A DNA stretch of 64,000 bases from Lachnospiraceae bacterium (lineage in GTDB: Bacteria; Bacillota; Clostridia; Lachnospirales; Lachnospiraceae): NCBI GenBank assembly GCA_902363665.1, contig CABJAW010000021.1, positions 5,578 to 69,577 of the forward strand, in the 5' to 3' direction. The notes under the pieces are model-generated. The model did no database searches and had not been told where the DNA came from. It saw nothing but the letters and a program-made list of their open reading frames with translations. A program made the translations under genes and the position numbers. Shown one piece after another: positions 36,385 to 44,714 of the stretch (positions are counted from its first letter, which is position 1; every line of letters starts with the position of its first letter).

Positions 36385-36714
36385 TTAGAAGATTACCACC
36401 AGCAGCATCTTAAACTGCTCCTCACCGTACACAGCATGCGGATGCTTTGCTGGCATCACGATGGACTCTCCCTCGTGCAGAATGTACTCGACACCGTCGA
36501 TCGTCACTTTGCCGACACCGTCAAGGCAGGTCACAAATGCGTCTCCGCCTGACTCGTGGGTGCTGATCTCCTCGCCTTTGTCAAAGGAAAACAGGGTCAC
36601 GCTCACGTGCTCGTTCTGAGCCAGTGTCTTGCTGACCACCTGTCCCTCCTGATAGGTCACCTGATCTTTTAAAACCATTACTTCTGCTTTGCTGATATTT
36701 TTCATTCCGCTCAT
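36385..36714 (-). CDS. Small single-domain cupin protein
   Basis: A 109-residue protein, one cupin fold: VSVTLFSFDKGEEISTHESGGDAF (metal-site motif 1 with only one of the usual His), and HEGESIVMPAKHPHAVYG (motif 2). The ATG at 36714 follows AAGGAGA. It is transcribed alone from its own promoter. The substrate is unknown; similar proteins bind small metabolites. Confidence 0.82.
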   Translation of the reverse strand: MSGMKNISKAEVMVLKDQVTYQEGQVVSKTLAQNEHVSVTLFSFDKGEEISTHESGGDAFVTCLDGVGKVTIDGVEYILHEGESIVMPAKHPHAVYGEEQFKMLLVVIF

Positions 36715-36818
36715 GTTGCTCTCCTTTTTCTGCACTTTCTTTCTGGCTGCCTGCTATTTCTCGCATGATATAGTATCTGAAAGATCGCATATAACTATTT
36801 ATTGAGTCTGTCTCTACT

Positions 36819-36847
36819 ATATTAATATGCACCACTTAGCTTGTCAA
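36819..36847 (-). promoter_or_regulatory. Sigma-A promoter of the cupin gene
   Basis: On the minus strand TTGACA (36847-36842), 17 bases, then TAATAT (36824-36819). The -35 element is perfect. It lies about 105 bp before the ATG. Confidence 0.55.
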
Positions 36848-36911
36848 CCCGCCACACCTCCATGTAAGAACAAGCAACACATTAACGGCAGCAATTTTCA
36901 CTCAAATTTCA

Positions 36912-37012
36912 TAACCAGCTTTCTAAGTAAGGCTTTCCCATTTATAATACAGGCAATTCTCCCACTGTTCGTTGCTCATCACGCTTAAAGCAGAAAACTT
37001 GCCTGACTTATC
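36912..37012 (+). repeat. 3' half of the dispersed repeat
   Basis: TAAGTAAGGCTTTCCCATTT, CAATTCTCCCACTGTTCGTT, GCTCATCACGC, then AACTTGCCTGACTTATC, follows the order of the 3' half of the copy at 36047. The GATATTCGC half is missing. It ends at the stop of the ABC permease gene. Confidence 0.5.
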
Positions 37013-37664
37013 AAAATTCCTTCTTCTCCAGTATCCCACAGCTGATTTTCCACGAAATAAACGATACAACTACAAGCAGCACGGCCAGTCCTGCGAATAT
37101 CACCGGCACACCGAGCGACTGAAGCTGAATCAGCAGCGCTTCCAGATCAATTCCAAAGGATTCCGCTGCTTTTCCTGCTGCAAACACACACAGAAAGGCT
37201 ACACCAAAAACGCTGCACATGATCACTCTTCCGTTGTCGCTTCCGTATTTAAACTGAATTGGTAAAAACGCTGCCAGCAAAAATCCAAGGAGCTGCAGGG
37301 CACACTCGAGCGTAAACGCCATCTCGGCCGGATCGAGCGGATTTCCGGTGACAACTGCGGATAAAAATGCCACAACTGTACCAAAAAGCAGCAGCGCCAG
37401 CCCAAATCCATAGCCAAACAGATACTTCTCAGCCGTATACTGACTGCGCGTCACCGGAAGTGTCAGAAGATACTGCATCCCGTCATTCGCCATATCATAC
37501 GTGATCGTCCCAAGTATCTGAAAGCCGCCCATCAATGCTGCATAAAACATCACAAACTGATAATTCTGCGCAAGGATCATCAGAACCGTCACCAGCACAA
37601 CTGCAGCCAGCATGGAACGGTTCGTCCCGATCAGCGCCAGATCTTTTTTCCACAGTCCTCTCAT
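37011..37664 (-). CDS. ABC-2 type transporter permease
   Basis: A 217-residue protein with six hydrophobic segments and the ABC-2 look (MRGLWKKDLALI start; YDMANDGMQYLLTLPVTRSQYTAEKYL loop, the coupling region). It overlaps the stop of the ATPase gene by ATGA, so the two are translationally coupled. With the GntR gene upstream this is the YtrA-type regulator, ATPase, permease layout seen in Firmicutes for small exporters. The substrate is unknown. Confidence 0.82.
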   Translation of the reverse strand: MRGLWKKDLALIGTNRSMLAAVVLVTVLMILAQNYQFVMFYAALMGGFQILGTITYDMANDGMQYLLTLPVTRSQYTAEKYLFGYGFGLALLLFGTVVAFLSAVVTGNPLDPAEMAFTLECALQLLGFLLAAFLPIQFKYGSDNGRVIMCSVFGVAFLCVFAAGKAAESFGIDLEALLIQLQSLGVPVIFAGLAVLLVVVSFISWKISCGILEKKEF

Positions 37665-38512
37665 ACCTTTTCTCCTTTCACCGCCATATAGACCATCTCA
37701 TCCACAGAGCCTTTCTCCGCGACCATCTTCGGATAATTTTCCTGATAGAACCTTCGCTCACTTGTCAGTGCGCTGACGCCCCACGGTTCCTTCTTCCAAC
37801 GCAGAATCCAGCTTTTGTCAATCGACTGCCACGTCGCCTCATCCATTTTCAAAAGCCCGTACTGATCCAGCAGCACATCCATCTCCTCATGAAGCGCGAT
37901 CTTTCCGTCATCGATCAGATACAAATCGTCACAAAGTCCCTCCAGATCGGACGAAATATGGGAGCTGATCAGAATCCCCCGTCCTTCCTGCTCCATGTAG
38001 CTGCGCAGCAGATCCAGGATCGTCTCTCTCGCCACCACATCAAGCCCGGCAGTCGGTTCGTCCAGAATCAAAAGCCGTGCTTTGTAGCTCAGCGCCAGAA
38101 GCACTTTCAGCTTCGCCCTCATTCCGGTCGAAAACTCCGTAATCTTTCGATCAAGCGGAATCGCAAGCCTGCGGCACTGCTCCTGAAACCAGTTTCTGTC
38201 AAATGCATCATACAGGCTTTCCATAATCCCACAGACCTGTTTTCCCGTCAGCGCGCCGCAAAAGGTGCTGCCCGACAGTACCACGCCGACCTGCTGTTTC
38301 CGCTTTGGCGAATCAATCGGACCGTCCTGCCCGAGAAGCCGCATCGTGCCGCCCTCCGTGTGAATCAGTCCCAGCATCGCCTTAAACGTCGTACTTTTCC
38401 CAGCGCCATTTTTTCCGACCACTCCGGTGATTCGCCCTTCCTTCAGCTGCATTGTGACGTCCAGCTGAAACGCTCCATAGCTCTTTTTTACCCCTTTTAG
38501 TTCTGCCAGCAT
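37661..38512 (-). CDS. ABC transporter ATP-binding protein
   Basis: A 283-residue protein. Walker A is GVVGKNGAGKST, the Q-loop is QQVGVVLSG, the signature is degenerate (EFSTGMRAKLKV where LSGGQ is usual) and Walker B is [12 protein letters not shown], followed by the H-loop ISSHISSDLEGL. A drug or lantibiotic exporter-type ATPase of about 230 residues plus a C-terminal tail. It starts 4 bp after the GntR gene and overlaps the permease gene. Confidence 0.88.
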   Translation of the reverse strand: MLAELKGVKKSYGAFQLDVTMQLKEGRITGVVGKNGAGKSTTFKAMLGLIHTEGGTMRLLGQDGPIDSPKRKQQVGVVLSGSTFCGALTGKQVCGIMESLYDAFDRNWFQEQCRRLAIPLDRKITEFSTGMRAKLKVLLALSYKARLLILDEPTAGLDVVARETILDLLRSYMEQEGRGILISSHISSDLEGLCDDLYLIDDGKIALHEEMDVLLDQYGLLKMDEATWQSIDKSWILRWKKEPWGVSALTSERRFYQENYPKMVAEKGSVDEMVYMAVKGEKV

Positions 38513-38515
38513 CGA

Positions 38516-38887
38516 TTATTCCTCCATAATCAAATTGAATAAGGTTCGGATCTCCTCGTCGGTCAGCCCTCGCATTCTTCCTTTTTGGACTGCCTCCTCC
38601 AGATCTGCCTCTGTCTCTTTCTGCCGCGCTTCTTTCATCTGACTCTGGCTTGCCTCGGATACGAAGCTGCCCTTTCCGTGAACGGTCACGATCAGCCCTT
38701 CCTCTTCGAGAAGATCGTACGCCTTCTTTACGGTCAGGGCGCTGATTTTCAGGTCTTTCGCCAGCGCGCGCACCGATGGGAGCACAGCTCCTTTTTCCAG
38801 GGTCCCGTCAATAATCTGAGCCTTGATCTGCGCAATGATCTGCTCATAGATCGGGTCCATGGACATGTGATTGATGATCATATTCAT
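38516..38887 (-). CDS. GntR-family regulator, short YtrA type
   Basis: A 123-residue protein: a GntR winged helix (PIYEQIIAQIKAQIIDGTLE, LPSVRALAKDLKISALTVKK, AYDLLEEEGLIVTVHGKGSF) plus a short helical tail, without a large effector domain. This is the YtrA subfamily, which represses its own operon of ABC exporter genes. The ATG at 38887 follows AGGAGG. The two genes downstream are the probable targets. Confidence 0.9.
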   Translation of the reverse strand: MNMIINHMSMDPIYEQIIAQIKAQIIDGTLEKGAVLPSVRALAKDLKISALTVKKAYDLLEEEGLIVTVHGKGSFVSEASQSQMKEARQKETEADLEEAVQKGRMRGLTDEEIRTLFNLIMEE

Positions 38888-39008
38888 AGTGTTTGGCCTC
38901 CTGCTATGCAAACAGTATATAACAGCATGGTACTGTTGTCAACTGTTTTATACTGTTATATACGAAAATGAAGATTAGTCTCCTCTTTAACTGGCTCAAC
39001 CGAAAAAA

Positions 39009-39037
39009 ATGGAGACAGCATTTTTCACTGTCTCCAT
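39009..39037 (-). terminator. Terminator after the MerR gene
   Basis: ATGGAGACAG pairs exactly with CTGTCTCCAT around a 9-base loop, with TTTTTTCG following on the minus strand. Between this and the MerR stop (39040-39194) lies a hairpin-rich stretch, CATAAGATGGAACCCGC and its complement, resembling the inner hairpin of the dispersed repeat. Confidence 0.8.
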
Positions 39038-39194
39038 AATTCCGGCTTTTCCTTTCAAACGTTCCTGCCGCATCCGGCCCCGCTCATAAACGCAATTCTT
39101 TCCTAAAAATAAGATGTGCAATCTCATAAGATGGAACCCGCTTGTGGGCGGATTCCTTATGAACCTGTTAGATTGAGGGAATGATTTTTCCCAT

Positions 39195-39617
39195 TCAGGT
39201 CTCTGCTCCTCCGATCCTGTCCACCAGCAGACATTTCCGGTCATCATCCCACGAAAGCGTCCCTGTTTTCATCGCTTCTTCGTAGCGTGAGATCTTGTAG
39301 GACAGATGGGACATCGTAGCTTCCAGCTGCTCCTTCTGCTTTTTGAGCAGCTCCATCTGGTTTTGCAGCAGCTCAAGCCGCGCCGGAATCGTCTCATCGC
39401 CCTCCTGATAAAGCCGGAGATACTCGATCATTGCCTCCATCGGAAGTCCGGCCTTTCTCATGCAGAGCGCCAGCTCCAGCCACCGCAGGTCCTCTTCCTG
39501 ATAATCACGGATTCCGCCGCTCGTGCGGTGCACCTCCGGGATCATCCTTACCCGCTCATAATAGCGCAGAGTATCCTGTGTCAGGTGATACCGCTCCGCC
39601 ACTTCCTTTATTGTCAT
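39195..39617 (-). CDS. MerR-family regulator
   Basis: A 140-residue protein. The winged helix is MTIKEVAERYHLTQDTLRYY, then ERVRMIPEVHRTSGGIRDYQ, followed by a long coiled-coil dimer helix (LLQNQMELLKKQKEQLEATM). There is no cysteine cluster for metals. It resembles the AdhR-like MerR regulators of aldehyde or redox stress genes. It is in the same direction as the cupin/decarboxylase genes, whose promoter has a MerR-type layout with a 19-bp spacer, so it is their likely activator. Confidence 0.87.
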   Translation of the reverse strand: MTIKEVAERYHLTQDTLRYYERVRMIPEVHRTSGGIRDYQEEDLRWLELALCMRKAGLPMEAMIEYLRLYQEGDETIPARLELLQNQMELLKKQKEQLEATMSHLSYKISRYEEAMKTGTLSWDDDRKCLLVDRIGGAET

Positions 39618-39642
39618 ACATTTACCTCATGATCTCAGCGCT

Positions 39643-39926
39643 TTACTTCAGTACGCCGTACTGCTCGTCGCTCACTGCTTCCAGCCACTCGTTGGAACCA
39701 TCCACACCCGGTACCTCGATTGCAAGATGTGAGAACCATGAATCCGGTGCAGCTCCATGCCAGTGCTTTACACCCTCCGGAATATTGATGCAGTCGCCCG
39801 GCTTCATTTCAACAGCTTCTTTTCCCCATTCCTGATAGTAGCCACGTCCTGCTACACAGACCAGAATCTGTCCGCCGCCCTCTTTTGCGTGATGGACATG
39901 CCAGTTATTCCTGCATTAAACTGGAC
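39643..39926 (-). pseudogene. Decayed cupin gene (C-terminal fragment)
   Basis: An open frame on the minus strand from CRNNWHVHHAKEGGG to QYGVLK and a stop aligns with the C-terminal two thirds of the intact cupin at 40383-40805 (GYYQEWGKEAVEMKPGDCIN, EGVKHWHGAAPDSWFSHLAI). Upstream a stop cuts the frame. A further piece (VQFNAG) lies in another frame, consistent with a small deletion. Up to 40017 more remnants are out of frame. No start codon or ribosome-binding site is left. Confidence 0.75.
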
Positions 39927-40017
39927 TCCCTATTCGCAATCCCTTGTAGTTACTGGCTTTAACGGCATACACGTCTGTGCTTTGTGCGAACTTTTCGTGA
40001 CGAGCAGTTTTGCCAGG

Positions 40018-40356
40018 TTATTCCTCTGTTTCGTCCTCGTTCCAAACCTCTTTTGCAAGGTTGAACACTGCCCAGCCTTTTGGCCAGCCTGCATAGAATG
40101 CTACGTGGGTGATAATCGCTGCGATTTCTTTCTGCGTTACCCCATGATCCTTGGCATTCTGTAAATGGAATTTCAAAGAGGAATCTGTGATTCCCTGTGC
40201 CATCAGTGCTACGACTGTGATGATACTTCTTGTTTTTAAATCAATATCTTCGTTATTCCAGTTCTCTCCGAACAGAACGTCATCGTTAAAATGTGCAAAC
40301 TCCGGGGCAAATGTTCCCAGAGCATTTCTTCCCGCTGTCTGTGTGATCTTTGCCAT
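40018..40356 (-). CDS. Carboxymuconolactone decarboxylase family protein
   Basis: A 112-residue protein of the CMD/AhpD-like fold: GTFAPEFAHFNDDVLFGENW, TRSIITVVALMAQGITDSSL, FHLQNAKDHGVTQKEIAAII and THVAFYAGWPKGWAVFNLAK. No CxxC is present, so it is not an AhpD peroxidase; it belongs to the gamma-carboxymuconolactone decarboxylase-like group of unknown role. It lies 27 bp after the cupin gene and forms an operon with it. The pair is often seen under MerR control. Confidence 0.88.
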   Translation of the reverse strand: MAKITQTAGRNALGTFAPEFAHFNDDVLFGENWNNEDIDLKTRSIITVVALMAQGITDSSLKFHLQNAKDHGVTQKEIAAIITHVAFYAGWPKGWAVFNLAKEVWNEDETEE

Positions 40357-40382
40357 GATACTAAACCTCCGTCTTTCTTGCT

Positions 40383-40805
40383 TTATGGTAATTTGTTATA
40401 CTCTTCTTCCGGTAAAAACTCCAGCCATTCGTTGGAAGCTCCCTCTGCTGGAACTTCAACAGCCAGATGCTGGAACCAGCTGTCTTTCGCTGCCCCGTGC
40501 CAGTGTTTTACTTCTGGTGAAATATTTACTACATCTCCAGCTTTCAATTCACGAGCTGGTTTTCCTTCTTCCTGGTACCATCCTCTTCCACCAGTAACCA
40601 GAAGGATCTGTCCACCTTTATGATGGATGTGGTATGCATTGATTGTTCCCGGAGCGAAAGTAACCAGACCAACTGGTACTTTCTCTGTTGTAAGCATATT
40701 CAAATAGCATTCACCTGTAAAATACTTTGCGAATGCTACGTTTTCTTCACCGATTGGAAATACGTTACCTCCACCTAAGTCTTTTTTCATCTGTTCGATA
40801 TCCAT
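40383..40805 (-). CDS. Cupin-domain protein of the decarboxylase-linked type
   Basis: A 140-residue protein: a cupin domain with motif 1 INAYHIHHKGGQILLVTGGRG (two His) and motif 2 LKAGDVVNISPEVKHWHGAA. It matches the cupins that are paired or fused with carboxymuconolactone decarboxylase-like proteins. The ATG follows AAGGAGG. It is first in a two-gene operon behind a MerR-type promoter. A broken second copy lies downstream at 39643. Confidence 0.88.
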   Translation of the reverse strand: MDIEQMKKDLGGGNVFPIGEENVAFAKYFTGECYLNMLTTEKVPVGLVTFAPGTINAYHIHHKGGQILLVTGGRGWYQEEGKPARELKAGDVVNISPEVKHWHGAAKDSWFQHLAVEVPAEGASNEWLEFLPEEEYNKLP

Positions 40806-40834
40806 AAAAAATTCCTCCTTGCTCTTTTTATTTT

Positions 40835-40865
40835 ATGATACAACCTGAAGTAAGCTCTAGGTCAA
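40835..40865 (-). promoter_or_regulatory. MerR-type promoter with 19-bp spacer and operator
   Basis: On the minus strand TTGACC (40865-40860), 19 bases, then TATCAT (40840-40835). Between them lies the dyad ACCTAGAG-CTTA-CTTCAGGT. Promoters with a long 19-20 bp spacer and a central dyad are the mark of MerR-family activation. A MerR gene lies 1.2 kb downstream. Confidence 0.65.
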
Positions 40866-41027
40866 TAGATTTTGCAACTTTTTACATAAAGTTCATAATT
40901 TTTCTGTGACAGTTTGCATTTCAGGTACACTCTATTTCTTATCGGTATCATCATACTCCCATATTGCTTTCTATGTCCAATACCTATTATTATGGGTTGC
41001 TTAATGCCTTTTAAGCATAATCTGTTT

Positions 41028-41090
41028 CTATATCACAATGCAAAACAGATCTGCTGTATTCTGGCAGACCTACTTTGCATTATGATATAG
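41028..41090. other. Strong stem-loop at the end of the recombinase cluster; possible element end
   Basis: CTATATCACAATGCAAA (41028-41044) pairs with 41074-41090 with one mismatch, with a second inner stem (AGATCTGC with GCAGACCT). It begins 2 bp past the tnpC-like stop. It has no T run. It may be the terminator of the recombinase operon or part of the attachment end. No gene is seen from here to the cupin promoter at 40865. Confidence 0.55.
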
Positions 41091-41091
41091 C

Positions 41092-41475
41092 TTAAATCTG
41101 TTTGATAAGATTCAACTCTTTCTTGGATAGTGCTTTTTTTAACTTCTGGTTTTCCTTTATTAGATTCTCATTTTCGCTTTTCAGTTTCTGTAGCTGTTGC
41201 CGGAGCAGATTCATTTCCGCTTCCATCGCCTGACTGATAATGTTTCTCCTTGGATCCACCATACCAGCCTGCTGTTCCATTGCTGCATCAATCTCACCTC
41301 TTACAATCGGATTCTTGTAAAAGAATCCTCTAGATAAACCAGTCTTTTGCATCAGTGCTGGTACGGACACCTTTTCTCTCTCCAACACCATTGTCCGTAT
41401 TGTCAGGACTGCCCGTTCCACTTTTTCTTCGCTCTTTCTTTTATTCAATTCCAGCATCTTGTCGTATTTGCTCAT
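41092..41475 (-). CDS. TnpC-like protein of Tn554 type
   Basis: A 127-residue protein: an N-terminal helical part (MSKYDKMLELNKRKSEEKVE) with a helix-turn-helix-like segment (VSVPALMQKTGLSRGFFYKN) and a C-terminal coiled coil (LLRQQLQKLKSENENLIKEN). Size, position and layout match TnpC of Tn554 (125 residues), which affects the frequency and orientation of transposition. The ATG at 41475 follows GGGGAG; the gene overlaps the preceding recombinase by 35 bp, showing translational coupling. Confidence 0.78.
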   Translation of the reverse strand: MSKYDKMLELNKRKSEEKVERAVLTIRTMVLEREKVSVPALMQKTGLSRGFFYKNPIVRGEIDAAMEQQAGMVDPRRNIISQAMEAEMNLLRQQLQKLKSENENLIKENQKLKKALSKKELNLIKQI

Positions 41476-42958
41476 ATTCTTCTCCCCATCCGTCCAGACT
41501 TGCCAGTATAATCTGTGACATAAAATTTCTAACTTCTCTTGTTTCATCTGCCATCCGCTGATTGCTCATTTTTCGGTAATATTGGACACTTCGTACTCCC
41601 TTATGTCCCAGGAGCTTCGCTATCGTCCAGTCATCCACATGGAGTTCCGTTAATTTTACCCCATAGCAGTGCCGGAACATATGCGTTCCAAATCCGAATA
41701 AGTTTCCGCTGTCATCCCGGATATCTTTTTCATAGATCATTCGAAGCACTTTATCCTGCAAGGTTTGGTAACTGATTGGTCTCTCCGGTTTGTTCTCGTC
41801 CGCAAAGATATAAATGCTTTCAGGATAATGCTCATTTGCATAACTGACTGCCTTTCCAATCAGCTGTGCCAGCTCCCGGCTGATCGGTTTTTCATATCTT
41901 CTTGTTTTCGGCTGGTATATGATAATCATATCCTGACGGTCATGTTTATAAAGGCAGTCTTTCCGCAAGGTCAGCGTGTCGGAAATTCTGGTTCCAAGCA
42001 TCTGGTGGATGATCATTGCCCTTGCTATCTGCTCTTCCATTTTTACAATCTGGGCATTCAGTCTTTTCAGCTCACTGTCCGAATAAGATTTGAATTCTGC
42101 TTTCCGTTCTGGCGGAAAATCAGATTTTAAAAACAGTTTTGTAAGATGTGGAAAATCATAAATTTTTCCGATTGTTTCCAGCACATTTCGAAGCTTTAGC
42201 AGGTCATCCCGGATGCCATTCCCTCCGTTTGATTCTACCTTGATGTTGATTAAAAATTGTTCTATGATCTCCCGGTCAATCTCTTCGCAGGTGCTGATCT
42301 TGGAATGCTTTTCATCCAAATACTTTGAAAATTTATTCATTGCGGACAGTTCACGTTTTATACTGCCAAGGGCTTCGGTTTTCAGATGATGGTAAATTGC
42401 TTTTTTTACTTCTTCCCGAATATCTGGTTGCCGGATTCCTCTGAAATTTAGTGTCTTATGGTTGACAATCGGATTTGTCCGCAGGATAAGCGGAAGCCTT
42501 TCCAGATGCCAGATATCCTTTGCCAGCTCATTGGTTTCTGATCGGTCCAGTGTAAATTCCAGAAGGCTTTCAAAATACCGGATCAGGGCAGCTTTTTCCA
42601 CCGATTCAGTCTGAATGTTCGTCACTTTATGCTTCGTCAAAGCCCTACCGTTTTGTATCATCCACATTTTCAACTGCTTTATCCAGAAGTCTTTTTCTCT
42701 GTCAAGCAGGCTGTTTTCCTGATGGGATGACTTCTGAAAAAATTCACATAAGCTGTTAAAATAATGCCTTTCCCTTTTTATGGTCAGGATGGATACCTGC
42801 GTTCCACGGTAGTAAATGTATTCGACAAATTCTGTCTGAAGCTGGTTTCCCGGCAGTTTATCCAGATCAAAATATTGTTCCTTATTCAGCTTTTCCTTTT
42901 GCTCATCGGTAGCCAGCTTATAACATTCCAGTTGTTGGAATTTCAGTTTATTATCCAT
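41441..42958 (-). CDS. Tyrosine recombinase, third of the cluster
   Basis: A 505-residue protein. The C-terminal catalytic domain contains Arg in LGTRISDTL, HxxR in HMFRHCYG, His in LLGHKGVRS and Tyr in VQYYRK, so all key residues are present. The N-terminal 300 residues are helical and contain the SAM-like core-binding domain. The ATG at 42958 follows AAGGAGAG and overlaps the second recombinase by 8 bp. It resembles the large TnpB-type recombinases of Tn554. Confidence 0.85.
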   Translation of the reverse strand: MDNKLKFQQLECYKLATDEQKEKLNKEQYFDLDKLPGNQLQTEFVEYIYYRGTQVSILTIKRERHYFNSLCEFFQKSSHQENSLLDREKDFWIKQLKMWMIQNGRALTKHKVTNIQTESVEKAALIRYFESLLEFTLDRSETNELAKDIWHLERLPLILRTNPIVNHKTLNFRGIRQPDIREEVKKAIYHHLKTEALGSIKRELSAMNKFSKYLDEKHSKISTCEEIDREIIEQFLINIKVESNGGNGIRDDLLKLRNVLETIGKIYDFPHLTKLFLKSDFPPERKAEFKSYSDSELKRLNAQIVKMEEQIARAMIIHQMLGTRISDTLTLRKDCLYKHDRQDMIIIYQPKTRRYEKPISRELAQLIGKAVSYANEHYPESIYIFADENKPERPISYQTLQDKVLRMIYEKDIRDDSGNLFGFGTHMFRHCYGVKLTELHVDDWTIAKLLGHKGVRSVQYYRKMSNQRMADETREVRNFMSQIILASLDGWGEEYEQIRQDAGIE

Positions 42959-44702
42959 GCTTCTCTCCTTTCTGCATACAGGCAAGCAGGCTGTTTTCCT
43001 CTTCCTCAAAGTATGCGTCATTTTCTTTAGCAATTTTTCTTGGCATATAATCTATATACTGCATGGTCATTTCCTCAAACGTATGTCCCAGATAGTCCCG
43101 GATGCTTTGGATTGATACGCCATGCTCATAAAAATTGGTTGCTACGGTATGTCGGTAATCATGAGACTTAAAAATATATTCTCCATTCTGTATGCCTATC
43201 TGGGAGCAGTATTTTTTCATCTGCCCCATGAAGGTGCTTTTGGAAAATGCTCCACCTTTCCGATTCCGAAAAATGTATGCTTCTTTTTTGGTAGGGTGCT
43301 TTTTCAGATAAACCTGCATCAGACGATACAATGTTACCGGAATGGGAACCCTTTTATAATTTTTCATTTTCACCTGGTAGACCTTCATCCAGCAGTCACC
43401 ATTCTGGATATAATACGCATCCCCTTTTAAGGTGCAGACCTCACTGATCCGGAGTCCTACACACCAGAGATGTAAAAACATCATTCTCAGGTGTTCAGGA
43501 AACTGTGAGAGGTTTTGGATAATTTCCATATACACATCCTCTTCCACACTTCTGTCATGGTGGACTGGGATCTGTTTTTCCAAGTAATACGATGCATAAA
43601 ACGGAACCTTTTTTATATACCCCTTTACTTCCAGAAATTTCATAAAAAACTGTATTCCCGAAACATTGGTATTAAATGTCTTTGCTCCCATAGCACCATT
43701 CTGCAAATTCTTTAAATATACATCAATCAGGCTAGCATCACACTTGGTAACTTCCAGTTCGCTGATCTCCTGCAAAAAATTTCGAATGGTTCGGAATCTT
43801 TCGTACACCGTACTGAGCGCCAGTTCTCCGATTCCAATTTCGTACTTCATATATTCCTGAAGCAGCAATCGATTCTTGGGCTGTAGAACTTCCTGAAATG
43901 ATATTTTTTCTATACTGTCACTCTGGTTTATTCTTTCTTTGGCAATACGAAACCGCTCTAAATACCAGATGGTAGCATCCCATCTTGTTTCATCAGTTTC
44001 TATAAAAATCACTTTACGGGCAGTTTCCACAATGCTCTTCAGTCGTTTTCGCCGTTGCTCTTTCTCGACTTTCTGCTTCAGGTAGTCCTGAAATGCTGTT
44101 TCCTGTTCCAGCTCCAGAAGCTGGATATCTGTAATCTGCTCCCGGATGCAAAATTCGTAAAAAAGCTGTAGCCCGGTCAGTTTATATTCCCTCAGTCTGG
44201 AAATTTCATAATTCTCCAGAATATATTCCAGCACGGTAAAAATCTGACGTTTCAGTTTCTCACTGGCTGCCGCTTTAAAATTCCAGACCATGTTGCTCCG
44301 ACACCGTACCGTTTCCACACTCTTTACGATTACAGGATCTGAGTGGTATGGAACAAAAAGTATTTCATTTTTATATTTCCATTCACATTCCCTCTGTCCA
44401 GCCGGAGTTTTCATCCGTTCCCGGATGTACGCCTGCCGTATCCGGTCGAACGTTCCGGTATATCGGTAAATGTAATTTCGCTTTATCAGCGGTGTTATGT
44501 ATAATTCAAATTTCATTCGCAGTTCATAATCTATTTCCGAAAGATGTTCTACCATCTCATCTGCCAGAAACAGCAGAATCTGTTCTGTAATGGAACTTCC
44601 TGCTTCCTCTTTTGCAAACTCCCGGATTTCTTTTCGTAGCTGCTCAATCCGCCTGCTCCGTTCTTGTTCTGCCTCTATAAAAGACTGTAAAAACACAGGC
44701 AT
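42951..44702 (-). CDS. Tyrosine recombinase, second of the cluster (TnpB-like)
   Basis: A 583-residue protein. Catalytic residues: Arg in CVGLRISEVC, HxxR in HDYRHTVA, His in YLGHTFEE and Tyr in MQYIDY. A long helical N-terminal region (about 350 residues) precedes the catalytic domain, as in TnpB of Tn554 (630 residues). The ATG at 44702 follows AGGAGG 8 bp before; an earlier GTG overlaps that site. It ends inside the start of the third recombinase, so expression is coupled. Confidence 0.85.
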   Translation of the reverse strand: MPVFLQSFIEAEQERSRRIEQLRKEIREFAKEEAGSSITEQILLFLADEMVEHLSEIDYELRMKFELYITPLIKRNYIYRYTGTFDRIRQAYIRERMKTPAGQRECEWKYKNEILFVPYHSDPVIVKSVETVRCRSNMVWNFKAAASEKLKRQIFTVLEYILENYEISRLREYKLTGLQLFYEFCIREQITDIQLLELEQETAFQDYLKQKVEKEQRRKRLKSIVETARKVIFIETDETRWDATIWYLERFRIAKERINQSDSIEKISFQEVLQPKNRLLLQEYMKYEIGIGELALSTVYERFRTIRNFLQEISELEVTKCDASLIDVYLKNLQNGAMGAKTFNTNVSGIQFFMKFLEVKGYIKKVPFYASYYLEKQIPVHHDRSVEEDVYMEIIQNLSQFPEHLRMMFLHLWCVGLRISEVCTLKGDAYYIQNGDCWMKVYQVKMKNYKRVPIPVTLYRLMQVYLKKHPTKKEAYIFRNRKGGAFSKSTFMGQMKKYCSQIGIQNGEYIFKSHDYRHTVATNFYEHGVSIQSIRDYLGHTFEEMTMQYIDYMPRKIAKENDAYFEEEENSLLACMQKGEKHG

Positions 44703-44714
44703 AAAAACCACCTC

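Noticed and set aside
38996..39247. Reading frame of 83 codons overlapping the MerR end
   Set aside because: It overlaps the MerR gene in another frame and includes the terminator and repeat; no start signal.
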